Below, piece by piece: positions 1 to 14,647 of a stretch of DNA of 64,000 bases. Each line of letters starts with the position of its first letter. The first letter of the stretch is position 1. The notes beneath the pieces are model-generated. The model saw nothing but the letters and a program-made list of their open reading frames with translations, had not been told where the DNA came from and searched no databases. The stretch is from Lepturacanthus savala (taxonomy: Eukaryota; Chordata; Actinopteri; Scombriformes; Trichiuridae): positions 33,623,602-33,687,601 of the forward strand of contig CM060464.1 in the NCBI GenBank assembly GCA_030544235.1, read 5' to 3'. Both the position numbers and the translations under genes were made by a program.

Positions 1-1
1 G

Positions 2-3000
2 CACAAAAAGACAAAATGCTATGTAGGCCTAAATCAGTACAATATTTTTACAGAAAATCTCATTTACCATTTACTATATGTAAAATGGTATAGTTTTGGA
101 TTAGAAATTCACCTGGAAAAACTATTGTTTTCATGTGGTTTGTGTTTTAAAGTTTTTATTGCTCCATATGCATTCTCTCGGTCTGAAGAGCACAAAAAGA
201 CAAAATGCTATGTAGGCCTAAATCAGTACAATATTTTTACAGAAAATCTCATTTACCATTTACTATATGTAAAATGGTATAGTTTTGGATCAGAAATTCA
301 CCTGGAAAAGCTATTGTTTTCATGTGGTTTGTGTTTTAAAGTTTTTATTGCTCCATATGCATTCTCTCGGTCTGAAGAGCACAAAAAGACAAAATGCTAT
401 GTAGACCTAAATCAGTACAATATTTTTATAGAAAATCTTATTTACCTTTTACTTTATGTGAAATGGTATAGTTGTGGATCAGAAATTCACCTGGAAAAGC
501 TATTGTTTTCATGTGGTTGGTGTTTTAAAGTTTTTATTGCTCCATTTGCATTCTCTCGGTCTGAAGAGCACAAAAAGACAAAATGCTATGTAGGCCTAAA
601 TCAGTACAATATTTTTACAGAAAATCTCATTTACCATTTACTATATGTGAAATGGTATAGTTTTGGATTAGAAATTCACCTGGAAAAACTATTGTTTTCA
701 TGTGGTTTGTGTTTTAAAGTTTTTATTGCTCCATATGCATTCTCTCGGTCTGAAGAGCACAAAAAGACAAAATGCTATGTAGACCTAAATCAGTACAATA
801 TTTTTAGAGAAAATCTTATTTACCTTTTACTTTATGTGAAATGGTATAGTTTGGGATCAGAAATTCACCTGGAAAAGCTATTGTTTTCATGTGGTTTGTG
901 TTTTAAAGTTTTTATTGCTCCATTTGCATTCTCTCGGTCTGAAGAGCACAAAAAGACAAAATGCTATGTAGGCCTAAATCAGTACAATATTTTTACAGAA
1001 AATCTCATTTACCATTTACTATATGTGAAATGGTATAGTTTTGGATTAGAAATTCACCTGGAAAAACTATTGTTTTCATGTGGTTTGTGTTTTAAAGTTT
1101 TTATTGCTCCATATGCATTCTCTCGGTCTGAAGAGCACAAAAAGACAAAATGCTATGTAGGCCTAAATCAGTACAATATTTTTACAGAAAATCTCATTTA
1201 CCATTTACTATATGTAAAATGGTATAGTTTTGGATTAGAAATTCACCTGGAAAAACTATTGTTTTCATGTGGTTTGTGTTTTAAAGATTTTATTGCTCCA
1301 TATGCATTCTCTCGGTCTGAAGAGCACAAAAAGACAAAATGCTATGTAGACCTAAATCAGTACAATATTTTTAGAGAAAATCTTATTTACCTTTTACTTT
1401 ATGTGAAATGGTATAGTTTTGGATCAGAAATTCACCTGGAAAAGCTATTGTTTTCATGTGGTTTGTGTTTTAAAGTTTTTATTGCTCCATATGCATTCTC
1501 TCGGTCTGAAGAGCACAAAAAGACAAAAAGCTATGTAGGCCTAAATCAGTACAATATTTTTATAGAAAATCTCATTTACCATTTACTATATGTAAAATGG
1601 TATAGTTTTGGATCAGAAATTCACCTGGAAAAGCTATTGTTTTCATGTGGTTGGTGTTTTAAAGTTTTTATTGCTCCATTTGCATTCTCTCGGTCTGAAG
1701 AGCACAAAAAGACAAAATGCTATGTAGGCCTAAATCAGTACAATATTTTTACAGAAAATCTCATTTACCATTTACTATATGTGAAATGGTATAGTTTTGG
1801 ATTAGAAATTCACCTGGAAAAACTATTGTTTTCATGTGGTTTGTGTTTTAAAGTTTTTATTGCTCCATATGCATTCTCTCGGTCTGAAGAGCACAAAAAG
1901 ACAAAATGCTATGTAGACCTAAATCAGTACAATATTTTTAGAGAAAATCTTATTTACCTTTTACTTTATGTGAAATGGTATAGTTTGGGATCAGAAATTC
2001 ACCTGGAAAAGCTATTGTTTTCATGTGGTTTGTGTTTTAAAGTTTTTATTGCTCCATTTGCATTCTCTCGGTCTGAAGAGCACAAAAAGACAAAATGCTA
2101 TGTAGGCCTAAATCAGTACAATATTTTTACAGAAAATCTCATTTACCATTTACTATATGTGAAATGGTATAGTTTTGGATTAGAAATTCACCTGGAAAAA
2201 CTATTGTTTTCATGTGGTTTGTGTTTTAAAGTTTTTATTGCTCCATATGCATTCTCTCGGTCTGAAGAGCACAAAAAGACAAAATGCTATGTAGGCCTAA
2301 ATCAGTACAATATTTTTACAGAAAATCTCATTTACCATTTACTATATGTAAAATGGTATAGTTTTGGATTAGAAATTCACCTGGAAAAACTATTGTTTTC
2401 ATGTGGTTTGTGTTTTAAAGATTTTATTGCTCCATATGCATTCTCTCGGTCTGAAGAGCACAAAAAGACAAAATGCTATGTAGACCTAAATCAGTACAAT
2501 ATTTTTAGAGAAAATCTTATTTACCTTTTACTTTATGTGAAATGGTATAGTTTTGGATCAGAAATTCACCTGGAAAAGCTATTGTTTTCATGTGGTTTGT
2601 GTTTTAAAGTTTTTATTGCTCCATATGCATTCTCTCGGTCTGAAGAGCACAAAAAGACAAAAAGCTATGTAGGCCTAAATAAGTACAATATTTTTATAAA
2701 CAATCTTATTTACCTTTTACTATATGTAAAATGGTATAGTTTGGGATCAGAAATTCACCTGGAAAAGCTATTGTTTTCATGTGGTTTGTGTTTTAAAGTT
2801 TTTATTGCTCCATTTGCATTCTCTCGGTCTGAAGAGCACAAAAAGACAAAATGCTATGTAGGCCTAAATCAGTACAATATTTTTACAGAAAATCTCATTT
2901 ACCATTTACTATATGTAAAATGGTATAGTTTTGGATCAGAAATTCACCTGGAAAAGCTATTGTTTTCATGTGGTTTGTGTTTTAAAGTTTTTATTGCTCC

Positions 3001-6000
3001 ATATGCATTCTCTCGGTCTGAAGAGCACAAAAAGACAAAATGCTATGTAGACCTAAATCAGTACAATATTTTTATAGAAAATCTTATTTACCTTTTACTT
3101 TATGTGAAATGGTATAGTTTTGGATCAGAAATTCACCTGGAAAAGCTATTGTTTTCATGTGGTTTGTGTTTTAAAGTTTTTATTGCTCCATTTGCATTCT
3201 CTCGGTCTGAAGAGCACAAAAAGACAAAATGCTATGTAGGCCTAAATCAGTACAATATTTTTACAGAAAATCTCATTTACCATTTACTATATGTGAAATG
3301 GTATAGTTTTGGATTAGAAATTCACCTGGAAAAACTATTGTTTTCATGTGGTTTGTGTTTTAAAGTTTTTATTGCTCCATATGCATTCTCTCGGTCTGAA
3401 GAGCACAAAAAGACAAAATGCTATGTAGGCCTAAATCAGTACAATATTTTTACAGAAAATCTCATTTACCATTTACTATATGTAAAATGGTATAGTTTTG
3501 GATCAGAAATTCACCTGGAAAAGCTATTGTTTTCATGTGGTTTGTGTTTTAAAGTTTTTATTGCTCCATTTGCATTCTCTCGGTCTGAAGAGCACAAAAA
3601 GACAAAATGCTATGTAGGCCTAAATCAGTACAATATTTTTACAGAAAATCTCATTTACCATTTACTATATGTGAAATGGTATAGTTTTGGATTAGAAATT
3701 CACCTGGAAAAACTATTGTTTTCATGTGGTTTGTGTTTTAAAGTTTTTATTGCTCCATATGCATTCTCTCGGTCTGAAGAGCACAAAAAGACAAAATGCT
3801 ATGTAGGCCTAAATCAGTACAATATTTTTACAGAAAATCTCATTTACCATTTACTATATGTAAAATGGTATAGTTTTGGATCAGAAATTCACCTGGAAAA
3901 GCTATTGTTTTCATGTGGTTTGTGTTTTAAAGTTTTTATTGCTCCATATGCATTCTCTCGGTCTGAAGAGCACAAAAAGACAAAATGCTATGTAGGCCTA
4001 AATCAGTACAATATTTTTACAGAAAATCTCATTTACCATTTACTATATGTAAAATGGTATAGTTTTGGATCAGAAATTCACCTGGAAAAGCTATTGTTTT
4101 CATGTGGTTTGTGTTTTGAAGTTTTTATTGCTCCATATGCATTCTCTCGGTCTGAAGAGCACAAAAAGACAAAATGCTATGTAGACCTAAATCAGTACAA
4201 TATTTTTATAGAAAATCTTATTTACCTTTTACTTTATGTGAAATGGTATAGTTTTGGATCAGAAATTCACCTGGAAAAGCTATTGTTTTCATGTGGTTTG
4301 TGTTTTAAAGTTTTTATTGCTCCATATGCATTCTCTCGGTCTGAAGAGCACAAAAAGACAAAATGCTATGTAGGCCTAAATCAGTACAATATTTTTACAG
4401 AAAATCTCATTTACCATTTACTATATGTAAAATGGTATAGTTTTGGATCAGAAATTCACCTGGAAAAGCTATTGTTTTCATGTGGTTTGTGTTTTAAAGT
4501 TTTTATTGCTCCATATGCATTCTCTCGGTCTGAAGAGCACAAAAAGACAAAATGCTATGTAGGCCTAAATCAGTACAATATTTTTACAGAAAATCTCATT
4601 TACCATTTACTATATGTAAAATGGTATAGTTTTGGATTAGAAATTCACCTGGAAAAACTATTGTTTTCATGTGGTTTGTGTTTTAAAGTTTTTATTGCTC
4701 CATATGCATTCTCTCGGTCTGAAGAGCACAAAAAGACAAAATGCTATGTAGGCCTAAATCAGTACAATATTTTTACAGAAAATCTCATTTACCATTTACT
4801 ATATGTAAAATGGTATAGTTTTGGATCAGAAATTCACCTGGAAAAGCTATTGTTTTCATGTGGTTTGTGTTTTAAAGTTTTTATTGCTCCATATGCATTC
4901 TCTCGGTCTGAAGAGCACAAAAAGACAAAATGCTATGTAGACCTAAATCAGTACAATATTTTTATAGAAAATCTTATTTACCTTTTACTTTATGTGAAAT
5001 GGTATAGTTGTGGATCAGAAATTCACCTGGAAAAGCTATTGTTTTCATGTGGTTGGTGTTTTAAAGTTTTTATTGCTCCATTTGCATTCTCTCGGTCTGA
5101 AGAGCACAAAAAGACAAAATGCTATGTAGGCCTAAATCAGTACAATATTTTTACAGAAAATCTCATTTACCATTTACTATATGTGAAATGGTATAGTTTT
5201 GGATTAGAAATTCACCTGGAAAAACTATTGTTTTCATGTGGTTTGTGTTTTAAAGTTTTTATTGCTCCATATGCATTCTCTCGGTCTGAAGAGCACAAAA
5301 AGACAAAATGCTATGTAGACCTAAATCAGTACAATATTTTTAGAGAAAATCTTATTTACCTTTTACTTTATGTGAAATGGTATAGTTTGGGATCAGAAAT
5401 TCACCTGGAAAAGCTATTGTTTTCATGTGGTTTGTGTTTTAAAGTTTTTATTGCTCCATTTGCATTCTCTCGGTCTGAAGAGCACAAAAAGACAAAATGC
5501 TATGTAGGCCTAAATCAGTACAATATTTTTACAGAAAATCTCATTTACCATTTACTATATGTGAAATGGTATAGTTTTGGATTAGAAATTCACCTGGAAA
5601 AACTATTGTTTTCATGTGGTTTGTGTTTTAAAGTTTTTATTGCTCCATATGCATTCTCTCGGTCTGAAGAGCACAAAAAGACAAAATGCTATGTAGGCCT
5701 AAATCAGTACAATATTTTTACAGAAAATCTCATTTACCATTTACTATATGTAAAATGGTATAGTTTTGGATTAGAAATTCACCTGGAAAAACTATTGTTT
5801 TCATGTGGTTTGTGTTTTAAAGATTTTATTGCTCCATATGCATTCTCTCGGTCTGAAGAGCACAAAAAGACAAAATGCTATGTAGACCTAAATCAGTACA
5901 ATATTTTTAGAGAAAATCTTATTTACCTTTTACTTTATGTGAAATGGTATAGTTTTGGATCAGAAATTCACCTGGAAAAGCTATTGTTTTCATGTGGTTT

Positions 6001-9000
6001 GTGTTTTAAAGTTTTTATTGCTCCATATGCATTCTCTCGGTCTGAAGAGCACAAAAAGACAAAAAGCTATGTAGGCCTAAATAAGTACAATATTTTTATA
6101 AACAATCTTATTTACCTTTTACTATATGTAAAATGGTATAGTTTGGGATCAGAAATTCACCTGGAAAAGCTATTGTTTTCATGTGGTTTGTGTTTTAAAG
6201 TTTTTATTGCTCCATTTGCATTCTCTCGGTCTGAAGAGCACAAAAAGACAAAATGCTATGTAGGCCTAAATCAGTACAATATTTTTACAGAAAATCTCAT
6301 TTACCATTTACTATATGTAAAATGGTATAGTTTTGGATCAGAAATTCACCTGGAAAAGCTATTGTTTTCATGTGGTTTGTGTTTTAAAGTTTTTATTGCT
6401 CCATATGCATTCTCTCGGTCTGAAGAGCACAAAAAGACAAAATGCTATGTAGACCTAAATCAGTACAATATTTTTATAGAAAATCTTATTTACCTTTTAC
6501 TTTATGTGAAATGGTATAGTTTTGGATCAGAAATTCACCTGGAAAAGCTATTGTTTTCATGTGGTTTGTGTTTTAAAGTTTTTATTGCTCCATTTGCATT
6601 CTCTCGGTCTGAAGAGCACAAAAAGACAAAATGCTATGTAGGCCTAAATCAGTACAATATTTTTACAGAAAATCTCATTTACCATTTACTATATGTGAAA
6701 TGGTATAGTTTTGGATTAGAAATTCACCTGGAAAAACTATTGTTTTCATGTGGTTTGTGTTTTAAAGTTTTTATTGCTCCATATGCATTCTCTCGGTCTG
6801 AAGAGCACAAAAAGACAAAATGCTATGTAGGCCTAAATCAGTACAATATTTTTACAGAAAATCTCATTTACCATTTACTATATGTAAAATGGTATAGTTT
6901 TGGATCAGAAATTCACCTGGAAAAGCTATTGTTTTCATGTGGTTTGTGTTTTAAAGTTTTTATTGCTCCATTTGCATTCTCTCGGTCTGAAGAGCACAAA
7001 AAGACAAAATGCTATGTAGGCCTAAATCAGTACAATATTTTTACAGAAAATCTCATTTACCATTTACTATATGTAAAATGGTATAGTTTTGGATCAGAAA
7101 TTCACCTGGAAAAGCTATTGTTTTCATGTGGTTTGTGTTTTGAAGTTTTTATTGCTCCATATGCATTCTCTCGGTCTGAAGAGCACAAAAAGACAAAATG
7201 CTATGTAGACCTAAATCAGTACAATATTTTTATAGAAAATCTTATTTACCTTTTACTTTATGTGAAATGGTATAGTTTTGGATCAGAAATTCACCTGGAA
7301 AAGCTATTGTTTTCATGTGGTTTGTGTTTTAAAGTTTTTATTGCTCCATTTGCATTCTCTCGGTCTGAAGAGCACAAAAAGACAAAATGCTATGTAGGCC
7401 TAAATCAGTACAATATTTTTACAGAAAATCTCATTTACCATTTACTATATGTGAAATGGTATAGTTTTGGATTAGAAATTCACCTGGAAAAACTATTGTT
7501 TTCATGTGGTTTGTGTTTTAAAGTTTTTATTGCTCCATATGCATTCTCTCGGTCTGAAGAGCACAAAAAGACAAAATGCTATGTAGACCTAAATCAGTAC
7601 AATATTTTTAGAGAAAATCTTATTTACCTTTTACTTTATGTGAAATGGTATAGTTGTGGATCAGAAATTCACCTGGAAAAGCTATTGTTTTCATGTGGTT
7701 GGTGTTTTAAAGTTTTTATTGCTCCATTTGCATTCTCTCGGTCTGAAGAGCACAAAAAGACAAAATGCTATGTAGGCCTAAATCAGTACAATATTTTTAC
7801 AGAAAATCTCATTTACCATTTACTATATGTAAAATGGTATAGTTTTGGATCAGAAATTCACCTGGAAAAGCTATTGTTTTCATGTGGTTTGTGTTTTAAA
7901 GTTTTTATTGCTCCATATGCATTCTCTCGGTCTGAAGAGCACAAAAAGACAAAATGCTATGTAGACCTAAATCAGTACAATATTTTTATAGAAAATCTTA
8001 TTTACCTTTTACTTTATGTGAAATGGTATAGTTTGGGATCAGAAATTCACCTGGAAAAGCTATTGTTTTCATGTGGTTTGTGTTTTAAAGTTTTTATTGC
8101 TCCATTTGCATTCTCTCGGTCTGAAGAGCACAAAAAGACAAAATGCTATGTAGGCCTAAATCAGTACAATATTTTTACAGAAAATCTCATTTACCATTTA
8201 CTATATGTAAAATGGTATAGTTTTGGATCAGAAATTCACCTGGAAAAGCTATTGTTTTCATGTGGTTTGTGTTTTAAAGTTTTTATTGCTCCATTTGCAT
8301 TCTCTCGGTCTGAAGAGCACAAAAAGACAAAATGCTATGTAGACCTAAATCAGTACAATATTTTTACAGAAAATCTTATTTACTTTTTACTTTATGTGAA
8401 ATGGTATAGTTTTGGATCAGAAATTCACCTGGAAAAGCTATTGTTTTCATGTGGTTTGTGTTTTAAAGTTTTTATTGCTCCATATGCATTCTCTCGGTCT
8501 GAAGAGCACAAAAAGACAAAAAGCTATGTAGGCCTAAATAAGTACAATATTTTTATAAACAATCATATTTACCTTTTACTATATGTAAAATGGTATAGTT
8601 TGGGATCAGAAATTCACCTGGAAAAGCTATTGTTTTCATGTGGTTTGTGTTTTAAAGTTTTTATTGCTCCATTTGCATTCTCTCGGTCTGAAGAGCACAA
8701 AAAGACAAAATGCTATGTAGGCCTAAATCAGTACAATATTTTTACAGAAAATCTCATTTACCATTTACTATATGTAAAATGGTATAGTTTTGGATCAGAA
8801 ATTCACCTGGAAAAGCTATTGTTTTCATGTGGTTTGTGTTTTAAAGTTTTTATTGCTCCATTTGCATTCTCTCGGTCTGAAGAGCACAAAAAGACAAAAT
8901 GCTATGTAGGCCTAAATCAGTACAATATTTTTACAGAAAATCTCATTTACCATTTACTATATGTAAAATGGTATAGTTTTGGATCAGAAATTCACCTGGA

Positions 9001-12000
9001 AAAGCTATTGTTTTCATGTGGTTTGTGTTTTAAAGTTTTTATTGCTCCATATGCATTCTCTCGGTCTGAAGAGCACAAAAAGACAAAATGCTATGTAGAC
9101 CTAAATCAGTACAATATTTTTATAGAAAATCTTATTTACCTTTTACTTTATGTGAAATGGTATAGTTTGGGATCAGAAATTCACCTGGAAAAGCTATTGT
9201 TTTCATGTGGTTTGTGTTTTAAAGTTTTTATTGCTCCATTTGCATTCTCTCGGTCTGAAGAGCACAAAAAGACAAAATGCTATGTAGGCCTAAATCAGTA
9301 CAATATTTTTACAGAAAATCTCATTTACCATTTACTATATGTAAAATGGTATAGTTTTGGATCAGAAATTCACCTGGAAAAGCTATTGTTTTCATGTGGT
9401 TTGTGTTTTAAAGTTTTTATTGCTCCATTTGCATTCTCTCGGTCTGAAGAGCACAAAAAGACAAAATGCTATGTAGACCTAAATCAGTACAATATTTTTA
9501 CAGAAAATCTTATTTACCTTTTACTTTATGTGAAATGGTATAGTTTTGGATCAGAAATTCACCTGGAAAAGCTATTGTTTTCATGTGGTTTGTGTTTTAA
9601 AGTTTTTATTGCTCCATATGCATTCTCTCGGTCTGAAGAGCACAAAAAGACAAAAAGCTATGTAGGCCTAAATAAGTACAATATTTTTATAAACAATCAT
9701 ATTTACCTTTTACTATATGTAAAATGGTATAGTTTGGGATCAGAAATTCACCTGGAAAAGCTATTGTTTTCATGTGGTTTGTGTTTTAAAGTTTTTATTG
9801 CTCCATTTGCATTCTCTCGGTCTGAAGAGCACAAAAAGACAAAATGCTATGTAGGCCTAAATCAGTACAATATTTTTACAGAAAATCTCATTTACCATTT
9901 ACTATATGTAAAATGGTATAGTTTTGGATCAGAAATTCACCTGGAAAAGCTATTGTTTTCATGTGGTTTGTGTTTTAAAGTTTTTATTGCTCCATATGCA
10001 TTCTCTCGGTCTGAAGAGCACAAAAAGACAAAATGCTATGTAGACCTAAATCAGTACAATATTTTTATAGAAAATCTTATTTACCTTTTACTTTATGTGA
10101 AATGGTATAGTTTTGGATCAGAAATTCACCTGGAAAAGCTATTGTTTTCATGTGGTTTGTGTTTTAAAGTTTTTATTGCTCCATTTGCATTCTCTCGGTC
10201 TGAAGAGCACAAAAAGACAAAATGCTATGTAGACCTAAATCAGTACAATATTTTTAGAGAAAATCTTATTTACCTTTTACTTTATGTGAAATGGTATAGT
10301 TTTGGATCAGAAATTCACCTGGAAAAGCTATTGTTTTCATGTGGTTTGTGTTTTAAAGTTTTTATTGCTCCATATGCATTCTCTCGGTCTGAAGAGCACA
10401 AAAAGACAAAAAGCTATGTAGGCCTAAATAAGTACAATATTTTTATAAACAATCTTATTTACCTTTTACTATATGTAAAATGGTATAGTTTGGGATCAGA
10501 AATTCACCTGGAAAAGCTATTGTTTTCATGTGGTATGTGTTTTAAAGTTTTTATTGCTCCATTTGCATTCTCTCGGTCTGAAGAGCACAAAAAGACAAAA
10601 TGCTATGTAGGCCTAAATCAGTACAATATTTTTACAGAAAATCTCATTTACCATTTACTATATGTAAAATGGTATAGTTTTGGATCAGAAATTCACCTGG
10701 AAAAGCTATTGTTTTCATGTGGTTTGTGTTTTAAAGTTTTTATTGCTCCATATGCATTCTCTCGGTCTGAAGAGCACAAAAAGACAAAATGCTATGTAGA
10801 CCTAAATCAGTACAATATTTTTATAGAAAATCTTATTTACCTTTTACTTTATGTGAAATGGTATAGTTTTGGATCAGAAATTCACCTGGAAAAGCTATTG
10901 TTTTCATGTGGTTTGTGTTTTAAAGTTTTTATTGCTCCATTTGCATTCTCTCGGTCTGAAGAGCACAAAAAGACAAAATGCTATGTAGGCCTAAATCAGT
11001 ACAATATTTTTACAGAAAATCTCATTTACCATTTACTATATGTGAAATGGTATAGTTTTGGATTAGAAATTCACCTGGAAAAACTATTGTTTTCATGTGG
11101 TTTGTGTTTTAAAGTTTTTATTGCTCCATATGTATTCTCTCGGTCTGAAGAGCACAAAAAGACAAAATGCTATGTAGACCTAAATCAGTACAATATTTTT
11201 ATAGAAAATCTCATTTACCTTTTACTTTATGTGAAATGGTATAGTTGTGGATCAGAAATTCACCTGGAAAAGCTATTGTTTTCATGTGGTTTGTGTTTTA
11301 AAGTTTTTATTGCTCCATATGCATTCTCTCGGTCTGAAGAGCACAAAAAGACAAAATGCTATGTAGACCTAAATCAGTACAATATTTTTAGAGAAAATCT
11401 TATTTACCTTTTACTTTATGTGAAATGGTATAGTTTTGGATCAGAAATTCACCTGGAAAAGCTATTGTTTTCATGTGGTTTGTGTTTTAAAGTTTTTATT
11501 GCTCCATATGCATTCTCTCGGTCTGAAGAGCACAAAAAGACAAAATGCTATGTAGGCCTAAATCAGTACGATATTTTTACAGAAAATCTCATTTACCATT
11601 TACTATATGTAAAATGGTATAGTTTTGGATCAGAAATTCACCTGGAAAAGCTATTGTTTTCATGTGGTTTGTGTTTTAAAGTTTTTATTGCTCCATATGC
11701 ATTCTCTCGGTCTGAAGAGCACAAAAAGACAAAATGCTATGTAGACCTAAATCAGTACAATATTTTTATAGAAAATCTTATTTACCTTTTACTTTATGTG
11801 AAATGGTATAGTTGTGGATCAGAAATTCACCTGGAAAAGCTATTGTTTTCATGTGGTTTGTGTTTTAAAGTTTTTATTGCTCCATTTGCATTCTCTCGGT
11901 CTGAAGAGCACAAAAAGACAAAATGCTATGTAGGCCTAAATCAGTACAATATTTTTACAGAAAATCTCATTTACCATTTACTATATGTGAAATGGTATAG

Positions 12001-14647
12001 TTTTGGATTAGAAATTCACCTGGAAAAACTATTGTTTTCATGTGGTTTGTGTTTTAAAGTTTTTATTGCTCCATATGCATTCTCTCGGTCTGAAGAGCAC
12101 AAAAAGACAAAATGCTATGTAGACCTAAATCAGTACAGTATTTTTAGAGAAAATCTTATTTACCTTTTACTTTATGTGAAATGGTATAGTTTTGGATCAG
12201 AAATTCACCTGGAAAAGCTATTGTTTTCATGTGGTTTGTGTTTTAAAGTTTTTATTGCTCCATATGCATTCTCTCGGTCTGAAGAGCACAAAAAGACAAA
12301 AAGCTATGTAGGCCTAAATAAGTACAATATTTTTATAAACAATCTTATTTACTTTTTACTATATGTAAAATGGTATAGTTTGGGATCAGAAATTCACCTG
12401 GAAAAGCTATTGTTTTCATGTGGTTTGTGTTTTAAAGTTTTTATTGCTCCATTTGCATTCTCTCGGTCTGAAGAGCACAAAAAGACAAAATGCTATGTAG
12501 GCCTAAATCAGTACAATATTTTTACAGAAAATCTCATTTACCATTTACTATATGTGAAATGGTATAATTTTGAATTAGAAATTCACCTGGAAAAACTATT
12601 GTTTTCATGTGGTTTGTGTTTTAAAGTTTTTATTGCTCCATATGCATTCTCTCGGTCTGAAGAGCACAAAAAGACAAAATGCTATGTAGACCTAAATCAG
12701 TACAATATTTTTAGAGAAAATCTTATTTACCTTTTACTTTATGTGAAATGGTATAGTTTTGGATCAGAAATTCACCTGGAAAAGCTATTGTTTTCATGTG
12801 GTTTGTGTTTTAAAGTTTTTATTGCTCCATATGCATTCTCTCGGTCTGAAGAGCACAAAAAGACAAAAAGCTATGTAGGCCTAAATAAGTACAATATTTT
12901 TATAAACAATCTTATTTACCTTTTACTATATGTAAAATGGTATAGTTTGGGATCAGAAATTCACCTGGAAAAGCTATTGTTTTCATGTGGTTTGTGTTTT
13001 AAAGTTTTTATTGCTCCATTTGCATTCTCTCGGTCTGAAGAGCACAAAAAGACAAAATGCTATGTAGGCCTAAATCAGTACAATATTTTTACAGAAAATC
13101 TCATTTACCATTTACTATATGTAAAATGGTATAGTTTTGGATCAGAAATTCACCTGGAAAAGCTATTGTTTTCATGTGGTTTGTGTTTTAAAGTTTTTAT
13201 TGCTCCATATGCATTCTCTCGGTCTGAAGAGCACAAAAAGACAAAATGCTATGTAGACCTAAATCAGTACAATATTTTTATAGAAAATCTTATTTACCTT
13301 TTACTTTATGTGAAATGGTATAGTTGTGGATCAGAAATTCACCTGGAAAAGCTATTGTTTTCATGTGGTTTGTGTTTAAAAGTTTTTATTGCTCCATATG
13401 CATTCTCTCGGTCTGAAGAGCACAAAAAGACAAAATGCTATGTAGACCTAAATCAGTACAATATTTTTAGAGAAAATCTTATTTACCTTTTACTTTATGT
13501 GAAATGGTATAGTTTTGGATCAGAAATTCACCTGGAAAAGCTATTGTTTTCATGTGGTTTGTGTTTTAAAGTTTTTATTGCTCCATATGCATTCTCTCGG
13601 TCTGAAGAGCACAAAAAGACAAAATGCTATGTAGGCCTAAATCAGTACAATATTTTTACAGAAAATCTCATTTACCATTTACTATATGTAAAATGGTATA
13701 GTTTTGGATCAGAAATTCACCTGGAAAAGCTATTGTTTTCATGTGGTTTGTGTTTTAAAGTTTTTATTGCTCCATATGCATTCTCTCGGTCTGAAGAGCA
13801 CAAAAAGACAAAATGCTATGTAGACCTAAATCAGTACAATATTTTTATAGAAAATCTTATTTACCTTTTACTTTATGTGAAATGGTATAGTTGTGGATCA
13901 GAAATTCACCTGGAAAAGCTATTGTTTTCATGTGGTTTGTGTTTTAAAGTTTTTATTGCTCCATTTGCATTCTCTCGGTCTGAAGAGCACAAAAAGACAA
14001 AATGCTATGTAGGCCTAAATCAGTACAATATTTTTACAGAAAATCTCATTTACCATTTACTATATGTGAAATGGTATAGTTTTGGATTAGAAATTCACCT
14101 GGAAAAACTATTGTTTTCATGTGGTTTGTGTTTTAAAGTTTTTATTGCTCCATATGCATTCTCTCGGTCTGAAGAGCACAAAAAGACAAAATGCTATGTA
14201 GACCTAAATCAGTACAATATTTTTAGAGAAAATCTTATTTACCTTTTACTTTATGTGAAATGGTATAGTTTTGGATCAGAAATTCACCTGGAAAAGCTAT
14301 TGTTTTCATGTGGTTTGTGTTTTAAAGTTTTTATTGCTCCATATGCATTCTCTCGGTCTGAAGAGCACAAAAAGACAAAAAGCTATGTAGGCCTAAATAA
14401 GTACAATATTTTTATAAACAATCTTATTTACCTTTTACTATATGTAAAATGGTATAGTTTGGGATCAGAAATTCACCTGGAAAAGCTATTGTTTTCATGT
14501 GGTTTGTGTTTTAAAGTTTTTATTGCTCCATTTGCATTCTCTCGGTCTGAAGAGCACAAAAAGACAAAATGCTATGTAGGCCTAAATCAGTACAATATTT
14601 TTTACAGAAAATCTCATTTACCATTTACTATATGTAAAATGGTATAG
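2..14647 (+). other. Satellite-derived open frame, 63-codon repeat, probably not a gene
   Basis: Because 189 is divisible by 3, the same frame recurs in every monomer, and it has no stop from base 2 to 14647. Each unit would encode 63 residues containing CGLC, RSEEHKK and LLYVKWYS segments. The consensus frame contains no methionine: the first usable start is TTG at 125, and a rare in-frame ATG is at 10535. Variable sites are mostly nonsynonymous (Y/F, G/D, T/I/R, H/L, C/S, Q/K, S/L, F/L/C). About four are synonymous. The frame ends because one extra T at about 14600 shifts it. I infer an accident of repeat length and amplification, not a coding gene. Confidence 0.75.
1643..6950 (+). repeat. 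18-monomer (3402-bp) higher-order repeat in array 1
   Basis: Rare diagnostic variants recur at fixed distances. GGTTGGTG (L to W in the open frame) is at 515, 1649 and 5051. The AAAGATTTT variant (V to D) is at 1283, 2417 and 5819. Distances are 1134 bp (6 monomers) and 3402 bp (18 monomers). The order of about ten successive variant monomers from about 1640 matches that from about 5040. This indicates duplication of multi-monomer blocks rather than monomer-by-monomer spread. Confidence 0.85.

Noticed and set aside
125..14647. Giant 4,840-codon repeat protein
   Set aside because: It starts only at TTG, lacks in-frame ATG, shows mostly replacement changes, and related blocks are broken freely. 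Treated as satellite, not CDS.
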